Below are positions 45,748 to 55,770 of a stretch of DNA of 64,000 bases, piece after piece. Where the stretch lies: the NCBI RefSeq assembly GCF_030408035.1, contig NZ_JASDCF010000007.1, positions 46,524 to 110,523 of the forward strand, written 5' to 3'. How positions within the stretch are numbered: position 1 is the stretch's first letter; the number at the start of each line of letters is the position of its first letter. Both the position numbers and the translations under genes were made by a program. Source of the stretch: Psychrobacter sp. APC 3426 (lineage in GTDB: Bacteria; Pseudomonadota; Gammaproteobacteria; Pseudomonadales; Moraxellaceae). The notes below the pieces were generated by a model. The model saw only the letters and a list, made by a program, of their open reading frames with translations. It did not search any database and was not told the DNA's origin.

Positions 45748-46575
45748 ATGACAATACATAATATATCTAACGACTCATCGAGTAAGACGATTGCTGCCCA
45801 AGCATTGACCCAGTTTTGTGATGACTATTTATCTGCCGATGCCTTTAAAGATTACGCACCAAATGGATTGCAAGTAGATGGCGGGCGCCCTATCCAGCGT
45901 ATTGTCACAGGCGTGACAGCTTGTGAAGCGCTGATTGATGCTGCCATTGCGGATAATGCCGACGCTATTATGGTGCATCATGGTTATTTTTGGAAAGGCG
46001 AACCTGCTCCAATCACGGGCATGAAAGGTCGACGTATTCGCAAATTGATGCAACATGGCATCTCGATGATTGGCTACCATTTACCGCTCGATGCTCATCC
46101 GACCATTGGTAATAATGCCAAGCTCGCCGATGTACTTGATATGACCATTACAGGGGCGCTCTATCCTAACGAATCACACCCTGTAGGCAACATCGCTTCT
46201 TGCGACCCTCAATCTGCAGAAACACTCATCGCCACGATTACCCAAGCATTGGGACGCAAGCCACTACATATCGCCGCTGAGTATCATAAAGACTCCTCTG
46301 CTAATACCACAAGTGGTAGATTAATCAAACGCGTTGGCATCTGTACAGGTGGCGCACAAGACATGATTGAGCAAGCCGCTATGATGGGCTGTGATGCCTA
46401 TATCTCTGGTGAAATATCTGAGCGCACTACTCATAGTGCTCGTGAGCTTGGGATTGACTATTTTGCCTGTGGTCATCATGCGACAGAACGAGGCGGCATT
46501 CAAGCATTAGGTGAGATTATTGCGCAAGAGTTTAGCTTACCAGTGACTTTTATCGATATTGACAATCCAGCATAA
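45748..46575 (+). CDS. Nif3/YbgI-family dinuclear metal protein
   Basis: 275 residues. Metal-binding motifs match the family: VHHGYFWKGEP (His-His), GYHLPLDAHPTIGNN, and the C-terminal CGHHATERGG. Proteins of this family form toroidal hexamers with two metals per subunit. They have been annotated as GTP cyclohydrolase type 2, but the true function is not settled. A hairpin (aaaggctt/aagcccttt, one bulge) around 46590-46612 may end the transcript. Confidence 0.88.
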   Translation: MTIHNISNDSSSKTIAAQALTQFCDDYLSADAFKDYAPNGLQVDGGRPIQRIVTGVTACEALIDAAIADNADAIMVHHGYFWKGEPAPITGMKGRRIRKLMQHGISMIGYHLPLDAHPTIGNNAKLADVLDMTITGALYPNESHPVGNIASCDPQSAETLIATITQALGRKPLHIAAEYHKDSSANTTSGRLIKRVGICTGGAQDMIEQAAMMGCDAYISGEISERTTHSARELGIDYFACGHHATERGGIQALGEIIAQEFSLPVTFIDIDNPA

Positions 46576-47811
46576 GATAGCACTACAAAAAAAAGGCTTA
46601 CTGAAGCCCTTTGTATTGGTGTTGGATATATAGTCAAAATACCCTAAAAACGCTACGGTATTGCTGATATCAATTTTTTGTAGCCTCTGTCTGTGCAGGC
46701 ACAGCAAGCAAGAAAAAGTGATATCAGCAGCGCGTAATGTATCGATATTACTTTTCACTAACTATAGTAATATCAAAAGCAGTTATTCATACATGATATC
46801 TAAAAAAATAGCGCAAGTGGGGCAATCTTGAAGCAGTAGATAATTCTACTAAAGCTGTTATTTTATGACTCTTAGTCGATTTTCAACTTAGTAATTCATA
46901 ATATAGCCAGTTTTAACCGTTTATCACGCTATTGTTAAGTTTTATCGCTATTTTCTTAACTCTACTTGAATAATAAAAAGAGTAACCGCATATTACTACC
47001 TGTAAGAAAGAACGTTTTGTCATGAAACTTCCCATTATTACAGCTTCCGGTTATGGCATTAAAATAACGATAAGTATCTAATATTTCTTTATTGTCCGTG
47101 ATAACACCCATGGAAAGAATAAGAATAAAATTTTGGATAGTTATCTATTGGTGTAGTGTCGCTATATAGCGTATTTCTATGTAGCACTGTATTCCATGAT
47201 TTTAGTGGCGCAACGACGGTTTAGTGTGACCCTTTTTTATAGTAGCTTTTAGCAGCTATTGATTTTGAAGAAGGTGACTGGCTAGCCCTTGTTGCTGAAC
47301 AACGATATTACGGATTATTTACTTTACTATATATAATCTAAAGAGTAAGTAATCGCTGATATTAGCGTAATAGAATTTGGTCAGAAAATTAGTGATGGCA
47401 ATTAATCATCATATTCAGACCAATTTACGCCATTGTTTCAATAACTTATTCATGACCTTACCTGTGTTTGATACATAGTTGTTTTGCCATTAGCCCTATC
47501 TATTATCGATGAAGGAATCATCTGATTTACATCCTTCGTGATTTTGTGCGTCCTTGTTTTTTATCAAGGCTTTGAGCTCGCCATATTAAGCGTCTCAAAA
47601 GGCATACTGATAGTTTGCTCATTGTAAAAACCCACTGTTATAGTCGATATAGTATGACGTGACGGCGCTATTATTAAACAAGATAACCGTACACTGAGAT
47701 GATTGAGAGTGCGCTGTTATCTAAAATGTCATATCAATACATGATTGCTTTATCAGTCTGCATTGATACTCATTTTACGGTAAGCAGGATGGCTAAAATC
47801 AGGAGACATCC
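46576..47811. other. Long gap without a recognisable gene (1.2 kb)
   Basis: The largest non-coding stretch in the window. Only short ORFs occur, such as a 19-codon hydrophobic frame near 47111 and another 19-codon frame near 47022; neither has a convincing start signal. I saw no transposon ends, tRNA or clear structured RNA. The final 30 bp contain AGGAG serving the next gene. It may include an undetected small RNA or a decayed gene. Confidence 0.4.
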
Positions 47812-49020
47812 ATGCAGCGTATTACTTATCGTGTGAAAGTATCTGCACAAGGGGCCAAACGCCGTATATCTTATTTACTGCGTCCATCTAAGCGCCTACT
47901 GAACACTAAAAGTAACATCGTTTCATCCGTTAATCCCGCTACATCGAGTCGTTTTGCCAGAACCAAGAAGCTGGCACAGGTCTCTAGTATCGCGCTTCTC
48001 TCTCTCCCTGCAGAGAGTTTGACGACGATGCGCACGCCAGTACCAGCCTATGACAACGTCATGCTGGAGAATACTCTAACCATCGCGGCTGTCCCAGGTG
48101 ACAGTACGTATTTTGCAACCGATGGTTTTCAACATGGCTTTGGCTTTGATTTGGTACGTACTTATGCCGACGAGCTTGGCGTAGATATCGATCTAAAGGC
48201 ATATGCCAATGAAGAAGCTGCCCTAAAAGCGTTGAGAGATGGTGATGCCGATATGGCATTAACCACCGCCAGCACTAAGCTGAAAAGCCAGTACAACTTA
48301 TCCTCTGTCAATGTCAGTTGTGGCTACGATGCTAGTCTGACTAAGAATGGTCTGCACCCTAAAGTGAGCTGGTCGTTTAACTCATCTAAAGATCCATTGT
48401 CTCAAAAAGCCAGTTACTTTTTATGTGACAGCATCAAGCTTGATAACACACAAAAACTGGCAGCTTTTTATAATCAAAACTTGCTAAAAGATGCTTATAG
48501 TCAAGACCATTTTAAAAAGACGCTGACAGAAAAACTGCCAGATTACCAAGCTTCCTTTGAAGAGCAAGCACGTAACTACAATCACGATTGGGAGTTGCTG
48601 GTAGCAATGGGTTATCAAGAATCACACCTTGACGCCAATGCGGTCTCGCCTACAGGCGTACGTGGTCTGATGATGCTCACCAATAATACTGCCAAAGCAA
48701 TGGGCGTATCAGATCGTGTCGATCCGTATCAAAGTATTGGCGGCGGTGCGCGGTATTTGGAACAAGTCAAAGAGGACTTCGCCGATGTACCAAAAAAAGA
48801 TCGCATATGGTTTGCGCTAGCCGGTTATAACATGGGTCCTAATGCGGTGAAAAGTATTCAGCGTAAATTAAAGGCGCAAGGAATCGATGATAAAAGCTGG
48901 GCCAATGTCTACGCGTACCTAGCCGAAAACAGAGCCTCTAATAGCCGTTATGGTCAAGCGATGCATTACGTGAGTAATATCAGAAGCTACCTTGAAACCA
49001 TCAAAACTCAAACGGTTTAA
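47812..49020 (+). CDS. MltF-like lytic transglycosylase with a shortened solute-binding domain
   Basis: 402 residues. The C-terminal SLT domain (about 245-395) has catalytic Glu in GYQESHLDANAVSPTGVRGL, with AGYNMGPNAV and SNIRSYLE near the end. In front lies part of a type-3 solute-binding domain (about 90-165: FGFDLVRTYADELGVDIDLK, ALRDGDADMALTTAST), the arrangement of MltF. E. coli MltF is 518 residues; here the second lobe of the binding domain is mostly missing. The N-terminal ~60 residues are strongly basic, with a weak membrane segment near 60-70 and no lipobox. The enzyme cleaves peptidoglycan glycan strands. AGGAG precedes the ATG. Confidence 0.85.
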   Translation: MQRITYRVKVSAQGAKRRISYLLRPSKRLLNTKSNIVSSVNPATSSRFARTKKLAQVSSIALLSLPAESLTTMRTPVPAYDNVMLENTLTIAAVPGDSTYFATDGFQHGFGFDLVRTYADELGVDIDLKAYANEEAALKALRDGDADMALTTASTKLKSQYNLSSVNVSCGYDASLTKNGLHPKVSWSFNSSKDPLSQKASYFLCDSIKLDNTQKLAAFYNQNLLKDAYSQDHFKKTLTEKLPDYQASFEEQARNYNHDWELLVAMGYQESHLDANAVSPTGVRGLMMLTNNTAKAMGVSDRVDPYQSIGGGARYLEQVKEDFADVPKKDRIWFALAGYNMGPNAVKSIQRKLKAQGIDDKSWANVYAYLAENRASNSRYGQAMHYVSNIRSYLETIKTQTV

Positions 49021-49162
49021 TCGTTTCTGTCTTGCCTCTAATCAGATTGATTTGAGTGAGTTTAAGTCCAAGTGATTGCCTTAAATGATAGTCAGGTGCT
49101 TTTGATTAAGCACCTTTAACTAAGCACTGTTTATCAGCTATATTTAAACACACTCAGTAAAT

Positions 49163-49196
49163 AAAAAAGCGGCTCTTAAATAAGAGCCGCTTTTTT
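49163..49196. terminator. Bidirectional terminator
   Basis: A perfect stem, aaaaaagcggctctta / taagagccgctttttt, lies between convergent mltF-like and mltD genes. Confidence 0.9.
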
Positions 49197-49262
49197 GTGT
49201 TAAGCAGTCAACGATTTTTTTCAATTCATTTAGCTTTCTGTTAAGCAATAAACCATTATTAA

Positions 49263-52200
49263 TTAACGATTAGGTACTGTCAGGCGCTGACCACGCTGTA
49301 GCATGGTGTCGGCTGCTATATTATTCATATCCGCAAGCTCTTGGGTTGAGACGCCATATTTACGCGCAAGTCCAATCAGACTGTCTCCTGAACCGACAGT
49401 ATAGCTGACAGTTGCTTTTGGTACCTTAAGCGTCTGTCCACGTTGCAGTTGGGCATTGGTCGCCAAATCGTTAGTCGCTGCCAAATCCTCTACCGAGATA
49501 CCAAACTGACGGGCTAAGGCAATTAATCCATCACCCGACTTCACTTTGTAACTCTCCGTATTGCCCAGTTTTTTGCCGGTACTGGTCGCTGTGCTAGTGG
49601 TGATTGAGCTACTAGCAGGACCACTGCTGTTTTGACTACTACTGCTAGACGCAGATGCAACACTGCCGCTGGCAGGAATGGTAATTGTACGACCAAGTAT
49701 CAGGTTAGAGTTGGTTTTTAGGTTATTTGCTGCCGCCAAATCACTCAGACCAATATTATAACGTTGCGCCACACCCGTTAAGGTGTCACCTGATTTCACT
49801 TTGTAGCTGACGGTTTTGTCATTCAGCTGACGATCGACCAGCTCTTTTGTCGCTGGTACTTTGATGGTTTGTCCACGTTGCAGACGGGCTCTGGCATCAA
49901 AGTTACTATTGACCGCAGCAATCTCTGCTGGGCTTACCCCTACACTATTAGCAATACCAATTAAAGTCTCGCCTGACTTCACTTTATAGTTAGTCGTCGC
50001 GACAGAACTTGAACTGCTGGCGTTATTAGAGCTGGTGTTGCTGCCACTGCTAGTCGTGGTGGAATTAAAGTCAACGCTAGCAGGTACTTTAAGCGTTTGA
50101 CCAACGTATAACGAATCTGTGGTACTGATACCATTCAGGCTAGCTAAGGTCGATGTTGGCACATTAAACTGACGCGCCAGCGCAATCAAGCCATCACCCG
50201 CTTTTACTCGGTAGTTCTTAGTAGCAGTAGAAGATTTGGTTGGTTTAGAGGACGGTGCAGCAGGTGTTGTCGCTGGGGCTTTCACTTTACCTGGTACTAA
50301 CCATAACTTCTGACCTCTCAACAGGTCTGCACGGCTACTTAGATTGTTGTAACTAGCAAGCTGGGTCACTGATAAACCAAAGCGATTGGCGGTACCAATT
50401 AATGTATCCCCACCTTGCACCACATAGCTCTCAGGCTGACTGGCGGCTGTATTACTGGCACTGCTCAAAGGCTCAATCGTTTTAGCATTGTATAGATATA
50501 GAGTGCTGCCAGATAACAAGTTAGCACTGGCATCTATTTGGTTCCATTCTGCAATATCGCGCCAGCTAACACCTGCACGACTAGCGATATTAGACAATGT
50601 ATCACCACGTTTTACCGTATAAGTAGTACGTGTCCCTTGTGGCTTCGGTTTACTGACTGGCGTTTTAGCAAAGCTCAGTTTCTTCTCATTACCACTGGCT
50701 TCTAGAATAGACTGCTGTGTCTGCACTGCTGATAAGTTAATATTACCATCAGCATTGATGACATTAGTCTCAGGCGTATTGCTACGGATTTGGTTGGCAA
50801 TGAAATCACGCTCTTCTTTACTCAGCGGTGGCTCTTGGACGATGGTGTTATTTGACGTTATTTGAGCAGAAGTCGTCGGTAACGTATTGCTGCTTTTTAG
50901 CTCAGCGTTGATTTTATTGGTTTCTGCCGTGGTCAACGGTGGCTCAGTATAGACTGAGGCATTGTTACTGTATACCGAGCTACTGGTCGGTGTGGTCGTA
51001 GGCGAGATGTAGCTTGTTGTCTGTTGAGGCACACTGGCGCTAGCGGCATAATCCGCCAAGGCACTGCCAGTAGACGGCAATGATGAGCCTGTATATGGCT
51101 TGTTATTATAGCTTGGTGTCGTCGCTGGCGTGCTTGGGCTACTGGTATTGCCTGCGGCCAGCACATTACCCATACCATTGCCACGTAACGAGCTCAGCTT
51201 GGCGTCTGTTGTTAAGCTTACATCGTTAGGAATGATCACACGCTGCGGACCTGAAGAGTCTACACGTCCAGAGGTCAATGCTGTATTCAGTCTTTCTAAC
51301 TCATCGTAGCTCACGCCTGTGAGTTGTGACACTTCAGCCAAGCTAACGCCATAATTCACTGGCACGCTACGGAAATGCTGACGGTTGGCAATGGCTGGTA
51401 AATATACGCCATACTGTTCAGGCTTGGCAACGATTTCAGCGACTGCTAAGAAACGCGGCACATAGTTCATGGTTTCAGTTGGTAGTCTCAGCGACCAATA
51501 ATCAGTTGGCAATCCGCGTGCAGCATTGGCGTCAATCGCTTTTTGTACACGTCCAGGACCGGCGTTATAGGCTGCTAATGCCAGCTCCCAACTGCCGAAC
51601 TGGTTATGTAGCGCTGTCAAAAAGTCATAAGCAGCACGGGTTGATTCGATAACGTCACGACGACCATCGTAAGTGCTACTTTGGTTTAGACCATAAATAC
51701 GACCCGTACTTGGAATAAACTGCCACAAGCCCGCCGCTGCCGCACTACTGGTACCACTTGGATCGTAGGAGCTCTCGATAACAGGTAACAAAGCAAGCTC
51801 TGTTGGAATATTACGACGTTCGGCTTCTCGTACCGTATGGTAGATATAGCGACTGGCACGCGCCGTCAAGCGGTTGAGATACTCTTGTCTACTGGTAAAC
51901 CAGCTTTTTTGCCCTTCAATGCGTTGGTTATACACTGGCTGACCGCCATTCATACGATAACCAGCACGTAAGCGGTTCCACAAGTCACCGTACTGCTGAA
52001 TGGCAAGTTTATTACCTTCAACCATAGTCATGTCTGTGGCTTCTAATAAATCTGCCAGTTCATCCAAACTCTCAGCATCTAGATAAGCGGTTGAGTAATC
52101 AGTAGTGTTACCTTGTGCCGCCTGCGTGGCTGGGCGCTTAGTGACCACTGCCGAAGTATTGGTGGCACCTTTATTTTTGACTGGTGATGTATTGCTACAC

Positions 52201-52280
52201 GCACTGATAAGTAACGTCGATACCGCAAGCGTCAGTGGCAACGCAATAAATGAGCGAGATGTTGATAGCACAGTAGACAT
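49263..52280 (-). CDS. mltD: MltD-type membrane-bound lytic transglycosylase with seven LysM repeats
   Basis: 1005 residues. A lipoprotein signal ends at LISAC. The family 1D transglycosylase domain (about 115-290) has catalytic Glu in LLPVIESSYDP, then GLWQFIPSTGRIYGL and ELALAAYNAGPGRV. A long Ser/Thr/Pro-rich spacer (about 370-560) follows. Seven LysM repeats then fill the C-terminal half, each with a (T/N/S)YxVxxGDxL-type start: TYTVKRGDTL, SYVVQGGDTL, NYRVKAGDGL, NYKVKSGETL, SYKVKSGDTL, SYKVKSGDGL, SYTVGSGDSL. E. coli MltD has 452 residues and two LysM. The repeats bind peptidoglycan. High similarity among repeats 3 and 6 suggests recent internal duplication. Confidence 0.94.
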   Translation of the reverse strand: MSTVLSTSRSFIALPLTLAVSTLLISACSNTSPVKNKGATNTSAVVTKRPATQAAQGNTTDYSTAYLDAESLDELADLLEATDMTMVEGNKLAIQQYGDLWNRLRAGYRMNGGQPVYNQRIEGQKSWFTSRQEYLNRLTARASRYIYHTVREAERRNIPTELALLPVIESSYDPSGTSSAAAAGLWQFIPSTGRIYGLNQSSTYDGRRDVIESTRAAYDFLTALHNQFGSWELALAAYNAGPGRVQKAIDANAARGLPTDYWSLRLPTETMNYVPRFLAVAEIVAKPEQYGVYLPAIANRQHFRSVPVNYGVSLAEVSQLTGVSYDELERLNTALTSGRVDSSGPQRVIIPNDVSLTTDAKLSSLRGNGMGNVLAAGNTSSPSTPATTPSYNNKPYTGSSLPSTGSALADYAASASVPQQTTSYISPTTTPTSSSVYSNNASVYTEPPLTTAETNKINAELKSSNTLPTTSAQITSNNTIVQEPPLSKEERDFIANQIRSNTPETNVINADGNINLSAVQTQQSILEASGNEKKLSFAKTPVSKPKPQGTRTTYTVKRGDTLSNIASRAGVSWRDIAEWNQIDASANLLSGSTLYLYNAKTIEPLSSASNTAASQPESYVVQGGDTLIGTANRFGLSVTQLASYNNLSSRADLLRGQKLWLVPGKVKAPATTPAAPSSKPTKSSTATKNYRVKAGDGLIALARQFNVPTSTLASLNGISTTDSLYVGQTLKVPASVDFNSTTTSSGSNTSSNNASSSSSVATTNYKVKSGETLIGIANSVGVSPAEIAAVNSNFDARARLQRGQTIKVPATKELVDRQLNDKTVSYKVKSGDTLTGVAQRYNIGLSDLAAANNLKTNSNLILGRTITIPASGSVASASSSSSQNSSGPASSSITTSTATSTGKKLGNTESYKVKSGDGLIALARQFGISVEDLAATNDLATNAQLQRGQTLKVPKATVSYTVGSGDSLIGLARKYGVSTQELADMNNIAADTMLQRGQRLTVPNR

Positions 52281-52437
52281 GATATTGGAAGTTTCCTAAC
52301 GACAAGAAGTGATAAGATAAAGTTGCTTGATAGTATAGTCTGCAATGTAAAGCAAAGACCAGTCTATTATAAAAATAATAGTCAGAAGTCCAGTCAGCGA
52401 CATGCTCATGAGTTAATCACGTTTATCAAAGCTCTGA

Positions 52438-52932
52438 TTAATTGATAGCCACCTGTGATACTGCACGTAAGAGTACGGCGTTACCAGTAGATAGCGTTAG
52501 CGTCACTCTCGAAGTCGTCACAAACGAAACTGGTTGACCATCTTTTACCCAGCTTTCATTTGTCGTTACATTAGCCTTAGCTTGCGCGCCTGTAATAACA
52601 ATATTATCAACAGAAATATCGTAGCGATAATTAGACGTATCATTCCAGCTATTTTGTAATAGCTTTAAATAAGCGTCTTTGTCTAAACTGGTCGTTTTAC
52701 CTTTTCTTGATAATGAAATCAGTGCATCGTCTGATACCAAGCGTGATACTTGGTTGATGCTTTGGCTGTTCGCTGACGACTTCATTGCTGCTGCATAGTT
52801 CTGCACCAGAGCTTCAGTCATGGTTGCTGCTTGCGCACTGATGCTTACCGTAGTGGCAACAGCAACGACTGCAGCGACACTCGTACTCTTCATCAATAGA
52901 GCCAAAAGCCCTTTTCCCCATAATCGTTTCAT
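52438..52932 (-). CDS. Exported small protein of unknown function
   Basis: 164 residues from the ATG at 52932 (AAGGA 6 nt upstream). A signal peptide with basic start (MKRLWGKGLLALLMK) and probable cleavage after ISAQA points to the periplasm. The mature part (~130 residues) has ALVQNYAAAMKSSANSQSI and VSDDALISLSRKGKTTSLDK, an arrangement reminiscent of NTF2-like/SnoaL folds, but no catalytic motif stands out. I do not recognise a named family. It lies upstream of mltD on the same strand, 157 bp away, and could share its transcript. Confidence 0.7.
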   Translation of the reverse strand: MKRLWGKGLLALLMKSTSVAAVVAVATTVSISAQAATMTEALVQNYAAAMKSSANSQSINQVSRLVSDDALISLSRKGKTTSLDKDAYLKLLQNSWNDTSNYRYDISVDNIVITGAQAKANVTTNESWVKDGQPVSFVTTSRVTLTLSTGNAVLLRAVSQVAIN

Positions 52933-53156
52933 GATAATCCTTAGCGATACTGTTTTCGTTGTAGTCATATATTGCAATCATACACTGACGGCTAACGTTC
53001 TTTTATTGCCTCTTAGCTAGGCTGCACATCTACGTATAATGATATCTTAATTGATACGATAGCTTCCAGTTATACTTATGACCGCTTTCTTATAACCGAT
53101 TTGGCGGCGTACTCGTATCATAGTGTGAGACTATCATTCAATTCTCACAGCCATGT

Positions 53157-53207
53157 GACACCCTGTGTAATTATTGCGAATGTCAAAATGCAAAAACACA
53201 GGGTGTC
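53157..53207. terminator. Strong hairpin between the CNNM gene and the small exported protein gene
   Basis: A perfect 12-bp stem, gacaccctgtgt / acacagggtgtc, encloses a 27-nt loop. There is no T-run, so it may be a weak terminator, an mRNA-stabilising hairpin or a protein site. The rest of 52933-53241 shows nothing else. Confidence 0.45.
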
Positions 53208-53241
53208 TATGAACTTTTATTAGTATCCAATCATCGTCTAT

Positions 53242-54516
53242 TTAATGATTGTCTTCAAGCTGCTCGTCGTCACTAAGCTTCATGCCTAGACGCTCTACTC
53301 GTCTGTCCATCATTTGACGCGCTAATGCCTGCATGTCTTCGACGCGATCTATCTCATCAACAATCTCAAGACCCAACAGGGTTTCAAACACATCTTCTAA
53401 CGTCACTAAACCTTTGACTTCACCATACTCACCGACTGTAATAGCGATATGAATACGGTTTTTTAGCATCAGCTCTAGCAAGTCAAACAGTTTCATTTTT
53501 GAAAATACAAACGTAATCTCACGCTGAAACTGCGTCAATGGTTTATGCATGGCGTGGTTTACTTTGGCCAATAACATATCAGTCTTCAATACAAAGCCTG
53601 TAATATTATCCAAATCACCATCATAAATTGGCAAGCGCGAGAACGTCAGCTTTGGGCGGTCAACCAATAGCTCAGCAACGGTTTTATTCTCTTCAAAAGC
53701 CAGCATCACAGAACGCGGAGTCATGATGTCTTCGACCTTGATGGCACCAAATGCCAGTAAGTTACGAATAATGCGTGACTCTAGTGGATCAATCTGTCCT
53801 GACTCTTCACCGATACTGGCAAGCGCGGCAAACTCACGACGGCTGAACGTTTGCGGCTCTTTACCACGTACCAGTAGCTTGGTGAGACGCTCTGATACCC
53901 AAATGAGCGGGTACAACAGCATAATGATGCCACGAACAAAGTAAGCAACGATGCCACTTAGCTGACGCCAATATACCGTTCCAAGAGTCTTCGGGATAAT
54001 CTCCGAGATAAATAAGATAGCCAACGTCATAATCGCAGAAAACAAACCAAACCAAGCACTACCAAATACAATGGTAGCCTGCGCACCAGCACCGATAGAG
54101 CCTAATGTGTGAGCCACGGTATTCAATGTCAAAATAGCAGCGAGCGACTGATCGATATTATCGACCTTTAAACGCCTTAGCATATTTGCTTTTTTAGGGT
54201 TATTCTCTTGAACGTCAGCAATATAAGACGGCGTCATGCTGAGTAAGGCAGATTCTGCTAAAGAGCAGATAAAGGAGATGCCAATGGCAATAACCACAAA
54301 AAATATCAATAAAAATATATTGAGGGCAGTTGGATCTGCTGCACCAGCGGCAGCAAAAGCAGGATATGGCAGCAGCATTAAGAGCGACGCTATCAATGAG
54401 CCAATAGACAACTTAGTACGACTCAGACGCGCTAAATAGCGTGTTGTCGGAGGAGGTTCTGCAGACTCGTCGTCTGTGCGACAAGCGCGTGGACGACATA
54501 AACGAGGTACAAACAT
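53242..54516 (-). CDS. CNNM (DUF21) and CBS-domain membrane protein, CorC/hemolysin family
   Basis: 424 residues if started at 54516 (MFVPRLCRPRAC); the frame extends further upstream from a TTG and the true start is uncertain, since no strong ribosome-binding site precedes either. The DUF21/CNNM transmembrane domain spans about 55-255 (with SLAESALLSMTPSYI and ILFISEIIPKTLGTVYW), followed by two CBS domains (about 260-390: DIMTPRSVMLAFEE, then VTLEDVFETLLGLEIVDE). The usual CorC_HlyC C-terminal domain is missing. Relatives take part in magnesium or cobalt transport; a role here is inference only. Confidence 0.85.
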   Translation of the reverse strand: MFVPRLCRPRACRTDDESAEPPPTTRYLARLSRTKLSIGSLIASLLMLLPYPAFAAAGAADPTALNIFLLIFFVVIAIGISFICSLAESALLSMTPSYIADVQENNPKKANMLRRLKVDNIDQSLAAILTLNTVAHTLGSIGAGAQATIVFGSAWFGLFSAIMTLAILFISEIIPKTLGTVYWRQLSGIVAYFVRGIIMLLYPLIWVSERLTKLLVRGKEPQTFSRREFAALASIGEESGQIDPLESRIIRNLLAFGAIKVEDIMTPRSVMLAFEENKTVAELLVDRPKLTFSRLPIYDGDLDNITGFVLKTDMLLAKVNHAMHKPLTQFQREITFVFSKMKLFDLLELMLKNRIHIAITVGEYGEVKGLVTLEDVFETLLGLEIVDEIDRVEDMQALARQMMDRRVERLGMKLSDDEQLEDNH

Positions 54517-55060
54517 AAAAGTGGTGGACAAGTTGGGTAACCTAAACAGAAAAGAGGAAAATGGATAATAATATAACGAGCAAGCCACATGAAGTATTGA
54601 AAGCAAATAATACGATTAAATAAAACATCAATCAGTCTATCTACCAAAAAACGCTATGCAGCGACTCATTGCCAACTTAGCCTATCATTATCGGCTTTAT
54701 AAAACCTTAAAAGACAGCCTGCTAAATATAGGCAATTATTGTCATTTGATAGTAGCATTGATGATAATATTTCACAATAAGTCGGCATTCTTAAGTCTTT
54801 ATTTTTTACTATCTTTTATTGCCCCATATCTAATGAACGCTTCTATACAGATTAAGAAGAGCCTGAGAGCTGCTGACGCTTTGTGCTTTAGCAGTATGCA
54901 AATGAGGTCGCAAAGCCATTGTCGTGATAACTATTGGCTGCTAGTATGCTTCCACGTTAAGAAAAACATGCTCAGCCTATGATTAACAGTTACCAAGTCT
55001 GAGATTTTTTGTTACTATGCGTTTAATTTTATTATTATCTATGACTTACTGAGAGAGATT
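54517..55060. other. Intergenic region between the CNNM gene and yajC
   Basis: About 540 bp between divergent genes. A 108-codon plus-strand frame at 54656-54982 has no ribosome-binding site and unlikely composition, so I do not call it a gene. queA and tgt, often upstream of yajC, are absent. Confidence 0.4.
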
Positions 55061-55387
55061 ATGTTCTTATTTATCCAAGCTGCTCATGCTGCTGAACCTG
55101 CAGGTGCTGCATCACTATTTGGTCAAATTTTATTGCCAGTCGCTTTTTTTGCAATTTTCTATTTCTTGGTTATTCGCCCGCAATCTAAGCGTACTAAGGA
55201 ACATCGTGCAATGGTCAATGCCTTGACGGTTGGTAGCGAGATTATCTTCGCTGGTGGATTGATGGGCCGTATCAAAGGCTTAGAAGGCGACTACGCTATC
55301 GTGAGCTTAAACAACAATACCGATGTAAAAGTTCAACGTGCTTCTGTTATCTCAGTTCTACCTGCTGGCACTATCGAAAGCGTTTAA
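55061..55387 (+). CDS. yajC: YajC, Sec translocon accessory subunit
   Basis: 108 residues. One membrane segment (about 22-42, ILLPVAFFAIFYFLVIRPQS) is followed by the family stretch VGSEIIFAGGLMGRIKGLEG. YajC joins SecD and SecF in the accessory complex of the Sec channel. GAGAGA precedes the ATG. secD begins 383 bp downstream with a terminator in between, so yajC may be partly separate in expression. Confidence 0.94.
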   Translation: MFLFIQAAHAAEPAGAASLFGQILLPVAFFAIFYFLVIRPQSKRTKEHRAMVNALTVGSEIIFAGGLMGRIKGLEGDYAIVSLNNNTDVKVQRASVISVLPAGTIESV

Positions 55388-55448
55388 TTATTAATATTAT
55401 TTTATTAATAATTATTTGATAGTCGTTTCATCCGTGGGTGTCGCGACT

Positions 55449-55482
55449 AAAAAATGACCGTATATTATTTACGGTCATTTTT
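55449..55482 (+). terminator. Intrinsic terminator between yajC and secD
   Basis: The stem aaaatgaccgt / acggtcatttt is followed by T's. The 383-bp yajC-secD gap otherwise shows no ORF and probably carries the secD promoter. Confidence 0.85.
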
Positions 55483-55770
55483 CGCTATAAAGCACAGACG
55501 TGTGTCAGCAGAGACTCAAAAAAAATCTATGTTGACTCATTGATTCGTTTTACTAAGTTGTCCTTATCCGTTCTACCGCTCATATTTTTGATGACTCTAT
55601 AAACATACGTCTGTATTATTTGCTTTACTGTTTTACTATCACCGCGGATGATCGCAATGGTGCGTGATGACGACTGCTAAACATGGCTTTCGACCATTGC
55701 TATCGCTAACTTCCCATCTGCTAACTTGTGGCCTATGTCGCCAGTCGTTTATCAACCTAAAGAAGTGATT

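Noticed and set aside
47111..47170. 19-codon hydrophobic frame (MERIRIKFWIVIYW...) as a possible type I toxin
   Set aside because: No ribosome-binding site, no antisense promoter or terminator pair identified.
54656..54982. 108-codon plus-strand ORF before yajC
   Set aside because: No ribosome-binding site, no family resemblance, Cys/His/Ser-rich chance-like composition.
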